Positions 6,543 to 8,636 of a stretch of DNA of 8,636 nt are shown here, piece by piece. The notes under the pieces were generated by a model, which worked only from the letters and a program-made list of their open reading frames with translations, searched no databases and was not told the DNA's origin. Origin of the DNA: Pseudomonadota bacterium (lineage in GTDB: Bacteria; Myxococcota_A; Bradymonadia; UBA4248); the NCBI GenBank assembly GCA_009786045.1, contig WQTY01000074.1, positions 1 through 8,636 on the forward strand. The letters run 5' to 3'. The number at the start of each line of letters is the position of its first letter. The stretch's first letter is position 1. A program made the position numbers and the translations under genes.

Positions 6543-8288
6543 CTACTGAGGCATGGTGGCGGCGAGGTCGCGGGTGATGGTGCTGCGGACGTGGGCAACG
6601 ATCTCGGTGACGTCCAGAAGCTGCGCTGTTTTTTCGGTGCGGTGTTTAAACTCGACTTTTCCCTGAGCCAGGTTTTTTTCGCCTACCGTGATGCGGTAGG
6701 GCACGCCGATGAGATCGTCGTCTTTGAACTTGACCCCGGGGCGGATGTCGCGATCGTCGAGCAGAACTTCGACCCCTGCTGCCTGAAGCTCGGCATAGAG
6801 GCGTTCTGTGGTCTCGATCACCGCTTCATCTTTCAGTTGCAGCGGCGCCAGAATGACGTGATACGGGGCTATCGATGTCGGAAAATTGATGCCATTTTCG
6901 TCGTGGTATTGCTCGACCGCCGCTGCCAGCACTCGCGTGATGCCAATGCCATAACAGCCCATGACGCACGGGTGGGATTCCCCCTTGTCGTCGAGGTAGT
7001 GCGCGCCCATGGGCTCGCTGTATTTGGTGCCGAGGAGAAACACGTGCCCAACTTCGATGCCACGGAACGCCTGAAGCGGCTGGCTGCAGCGCGGGCATGG
7101 GTCACCTTCCTGCGCCAAAACGAGATCATCCACCTTCGTGATCTGAAAATCCCTGCCGGGCTCGACGTGCACGACGTGATAATGGCTGCGGTTGGCGCCC
7201 GTTGCACAATCATGCATCGTCAGAATGTCGAGATCCGCATAGATGGGAATCTGCAATCCGCATGGTCCCGCGTAGCCCGTTTCGGCCTGCGTAGCTTCGT
7301 GTACAGCTGTATCTGATGCAAGCACGAGGGCTTCGCAGGACAAAAGCCGCTGAAGCTTGACCTCGTTGAGACTCCTGTTGCCCTGCAGCAAAACGGCAAC
7401 GGGCTTGCCATCAGCAAGATAAATGAGCGTTTTAATAAATTGCTCGGGCGGCAGGGCAAGGAATGCCGAAATTTCGTCGATGGTGCGGGCGTTGGGGGTG
7501 TGAACCTCGGCCATTTGGGGCGTTTCGCTGGAGGGCACAAAGCCGGATCCTGCCTGGGCAACTTGGTTTCGCTTCACTTCGGCCTTTTCTTCGTTGGCCG
7601 CATACCCACAGGCAGCGCACGATAAAATTCGATCTTCGCCCGTTTGTGCCAAAACCTGAAATTCGTGGCTGTGCGAGCCGCCGATGTTGCCGGAGTCTGC
7701 TTCGACGGCACGAAAGGCAAGGCCGCAGCGCGTAAAAATCCGCTCGTAGGCGCGGTACATGCGCTGATAAGAGGCTTCGGCCGAGACATAATCCGCATCG
7801 AAAGAGTATCCATCTTTCATGATAAACTCGCGACCTCGCATCAATCCCCCGCGCGGCCGGATCTCGTCACGAAACTTGACCTGAATCTGATACAGGTTGA
7901 TGGGCATGTTGCGGTAGGAACGAAGGTGGCGCTTTGCCAAATCCGTAATCCCCTCCTCGTGCGTCGGCGAGAGGCAGAAATCCTGGTTTTTGCGATCCTT
8001 AAAGCGCAAAAGTTCTTTGCCGTAGTGATCCCAGCGCCCCGACAGCTGCCATATCTCAGCCGGCTGCACCATTGGAAGCAACAGCTCCTGTGCCCCCGCT
8101 GCATCGAGCTCCTCTCGCACGATGGCTTCAATCTTGCGCGCGCAGCGCCAGGCCAGCGGCATGAGCGTATAAATACCCGCTGTGAGCTGTTCTATATAGC
8201 CGGCTCGCAGTAAAAGGCGATGACTCGGAAGCTCCGCGTCGACGGGGTTCTCCTTGCGAGTGGGAATGAGAGCTTGACTGTAGCGCAT
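6543..8288 (-). CDS. proS: Prolyl-tRNA synthetase, bacterial type with editing domain
   Basis: ProS charges tRNA-Pro with proline in the cytoplasm. It has 581 residues, close to the ~570 usual for the bacterial type. The start at 8288 gives the family's typical MRYSQ N-terminus and has AAGGTAAGG just upstream. An in-frame ATG five codons earlier lacks a ribosome binding site. Class II catalytic core: SPTHEEG (about 107-113), motif 2 FRDEIRPRGG and MRGREFIMKD (about 139-159), and motif 3 GCYGIGITR (444-452). Between motifs 2 and 3 is the INS editing domain (about 225-400), which hydrolyses Ala-tRNA-Pro. It is bordered by CAAC (224-227) and CPRC (398-401), with the likely catalytic lysine at 286 (FIKTLIY). 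The anticodon-binding domain is at about 475-567. Motif 2 has RPRGG where RPRFG is more common. It heads the leftward cluster. Confidence 0.95.
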   Translation of the reverse strand: MRYSQALIPTRKENPVDAELPSHRLLLRAGYIEQLTAGIYTLMPLAWRCARKIEAIVREELDAAGAQELLLPMVQPAEIWQLSGRWDHYGKELLRFKDRKNQDFCLSPTHEEGITDLAKRHLRSYRNMPINLYQIQVKFRDEIRPRGGLMRGREFIMKDGYSFDADYVSAEASYQRMYRAYERIFTRCGLAFRAVEADSGNIGGSHSHEFQVLAQTGEDRILSCAACGYAANEEKAEVKRNQVAQAGSGFVPSSETPQMAEVHTPNARTIDEISAFLALPPEQFIKTLIYLADGKPVAVLLQGNRSLNEVKLQRLLSCEALVLASDTAVHEATQAETGYAGPCGLQIPIYADLDILTMHDCATGANRSHYHVVHVEPGRDFQITKVDDLVLAQEGDPCPRCSQPLQAFRGIEVGHVFLLGTKYSEPMGAHYLDDKGESHPCVMGCYGIGITRVLAAAVEQYHDENGINFPTSIAPYHVILAPLQLKDEAVIETTERLYAELQAAGVEVLLDDRDIRPGVKFKDDDLIGVPYRITVGEKNLAQGKVEFKHRTEKTAQLLDVTEIVAHVRSTITRDLAATMPQ

Positions 8289-8320
8289 GGGCCTTACCTT
8301 CATAAAAGTCGGAAAACACG

Positions 8321-8370
8321 GTTTCTGGGGCGTCGACAACATCCGGCGGCACAGAAACCATACCCCAGAA
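8321..8370 (-). promoter_or_regulatory. proS leader with two mutually exclusive stems
   Basis: The segment GTTTCTGGGG (8321-8330) can pair either with CAGAAAC (8352-8358, 7 bp) or with CCCCAGAA (8363-8370, 8 bp). The pairings overlap, so only one can form at a time. They lie 33-82 bp upstream of the proS start, where a 5' leader is expected. This geometry is that of an attenuator or a translation switch. However, no good T-run terminator and no T-box consensus is visible, so regulation is only suggested. Confidence 0.3.
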
Positions 8371-8387
8371 GACGCGCTATCCACCAT

Positions 8388-8401
8388 ATTTTGCCCAAAA
8401 T
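8388..8401. promoter_or_regulatory. Short AT-rich inverted repeat upstream of proS
   Basis: ATTTTG and CAAAAT face each other across 2 bp, flanked by imperfect CCAT/ATGG extensions. The site is about 100 bp upstream of the proS start and could be an operator or part of a promoter. No clear -35/-10 pair was found around it. Confidence 0.2.
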
Positions 8402-8429
8402 GGCAATCAGTCCCAGTGCATTTTGTCTG

Positions 8430-8636
8430 AGGGGGAAATCCCCCTGCGCCGCTATCGCACTCGCCTCATCACTGACGGCTTATCGCGGCGTCGAAATGGT
8501 GCAGATTCCAGGAAGCAAGGAGGCGTGGAAGGGAGCGTACTTTGTACGTGACCGACCACAACGACGCCGCTGACGACGAAGAGGCACATTTCGGCGAGCG
8601 CGATACGCGTCTACCCCCTGTGCGGGGCCTCAATCG
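8430..8636. repeat. Non-coding repeat-like structure upstream of proS (runs to window end)
   Basis: No gene is recognisable in the 348 bp upstream of proS. Instead there is hairpin AGGGGGA/TCCCCCT with a 2-nt loop (8430-8445), then CGCCGC (8447-8452) facing GCGGCG (8485-8490), a small hairpin CGTAC/GTACG (8536-8548), and CCCC/GGGG near 8615-8627. The stretch CGCTATCGCACTCGCC near 8450-8465 reappears inverted with few changes near 8593-8608, so the region has inverted ends like the two downstream elements, but its core differs. Relation to them is uncertain, and the structure may continue past the window. Confidence 0.35.

Noticed and set aside
6513..7316. Plus-strand open frame (267 codons) opposite the proS 3' end
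   Set aside because: It begins in the repeat element and runs antisense to conserved proS domains; the protein has no family character.
8289..8430. T-box riboswitch in front of proS
   Set aside because: No T-box consensus sequence and no terminator hairpin with T-run were found.
8220..8573. Plus-strand open frame (117 codons) at the proS 5' end
   Set aside because: It overlaps the start of proS and the repeat-like region, with no ribosome binding site or recognisable domain.

Overview
The window reads as a stretch of bacterial chromosome, most likely from Myxococcota or a related former deltaproteobacterial lineage. The pointers are a DUF4139-like protein with a C-terminal coiled coil and two secreted cysteine-rich lipoproteins. 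One lipoprotein carries the C-x2-C-V-D-L-x-T-x(n)-HCG-x-C type motif that is frequent in myxobacterial surface proteins. This assignment is inference: no rRNA or tRNA gene is present to anchor it.

Layout: positions 1-692 (+) hold the 3' end of a DUF4139-like gene, followed by a perfect 24-nt palindrome and a Rho-independent terminator. Everything else is coded on the minus strand and points toward that gene. In transcription order these are proS (prolyl-tRNA synthetase, 8288-6543), rlmB (SpoU-family 23S rRNA 2'-O-methyltransferase, 6293-5478), dnaB (replicative helicase, 5146-3788), a 478-residue cysteine-rich lipoprotein (3596-2160) and a 401-residue cysteine-rich lipoprotein (2061-856). The first three are housekeeping translation and replication genes. 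The last two are accessory, repeat-built surface proteins.

The most unusual feature is non-coding. The proS-rlmB and rlmB-dnaB spacers are each filled almost completely by a copy of one element about 225-320 bp long. Each copy has a left end made of two hairpins, a conserved core of about 65 bp, and a right end made of two matching hairpins in inverted orientation. The two left ends agree with each other and the two right ends agree with each other. Left and right differ by paired changes that keep the stems. This suggests a non-autonomous mobile element (MITE or REP/BIME-like) or a structured RNA family that was duplicated as a unit. A possible fragment lies between the two lipoprotein genes, and a possibly related structure lies upstream of proS. 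The hairpins do not look like ordinary terminators, because no T-run follows them in either direction.

The two lipoproteins form the second theme. One is nine consecutive six-cysteine modules. The other is one similar module, six 30-residue six-cysteine repeats, a beta-sandwich-like region and two further cysteine-rich regions. Both show recent tandem duplication at the DNA level. Their function cannot be read from sequence; surface display, adhesion or binding is a guess.
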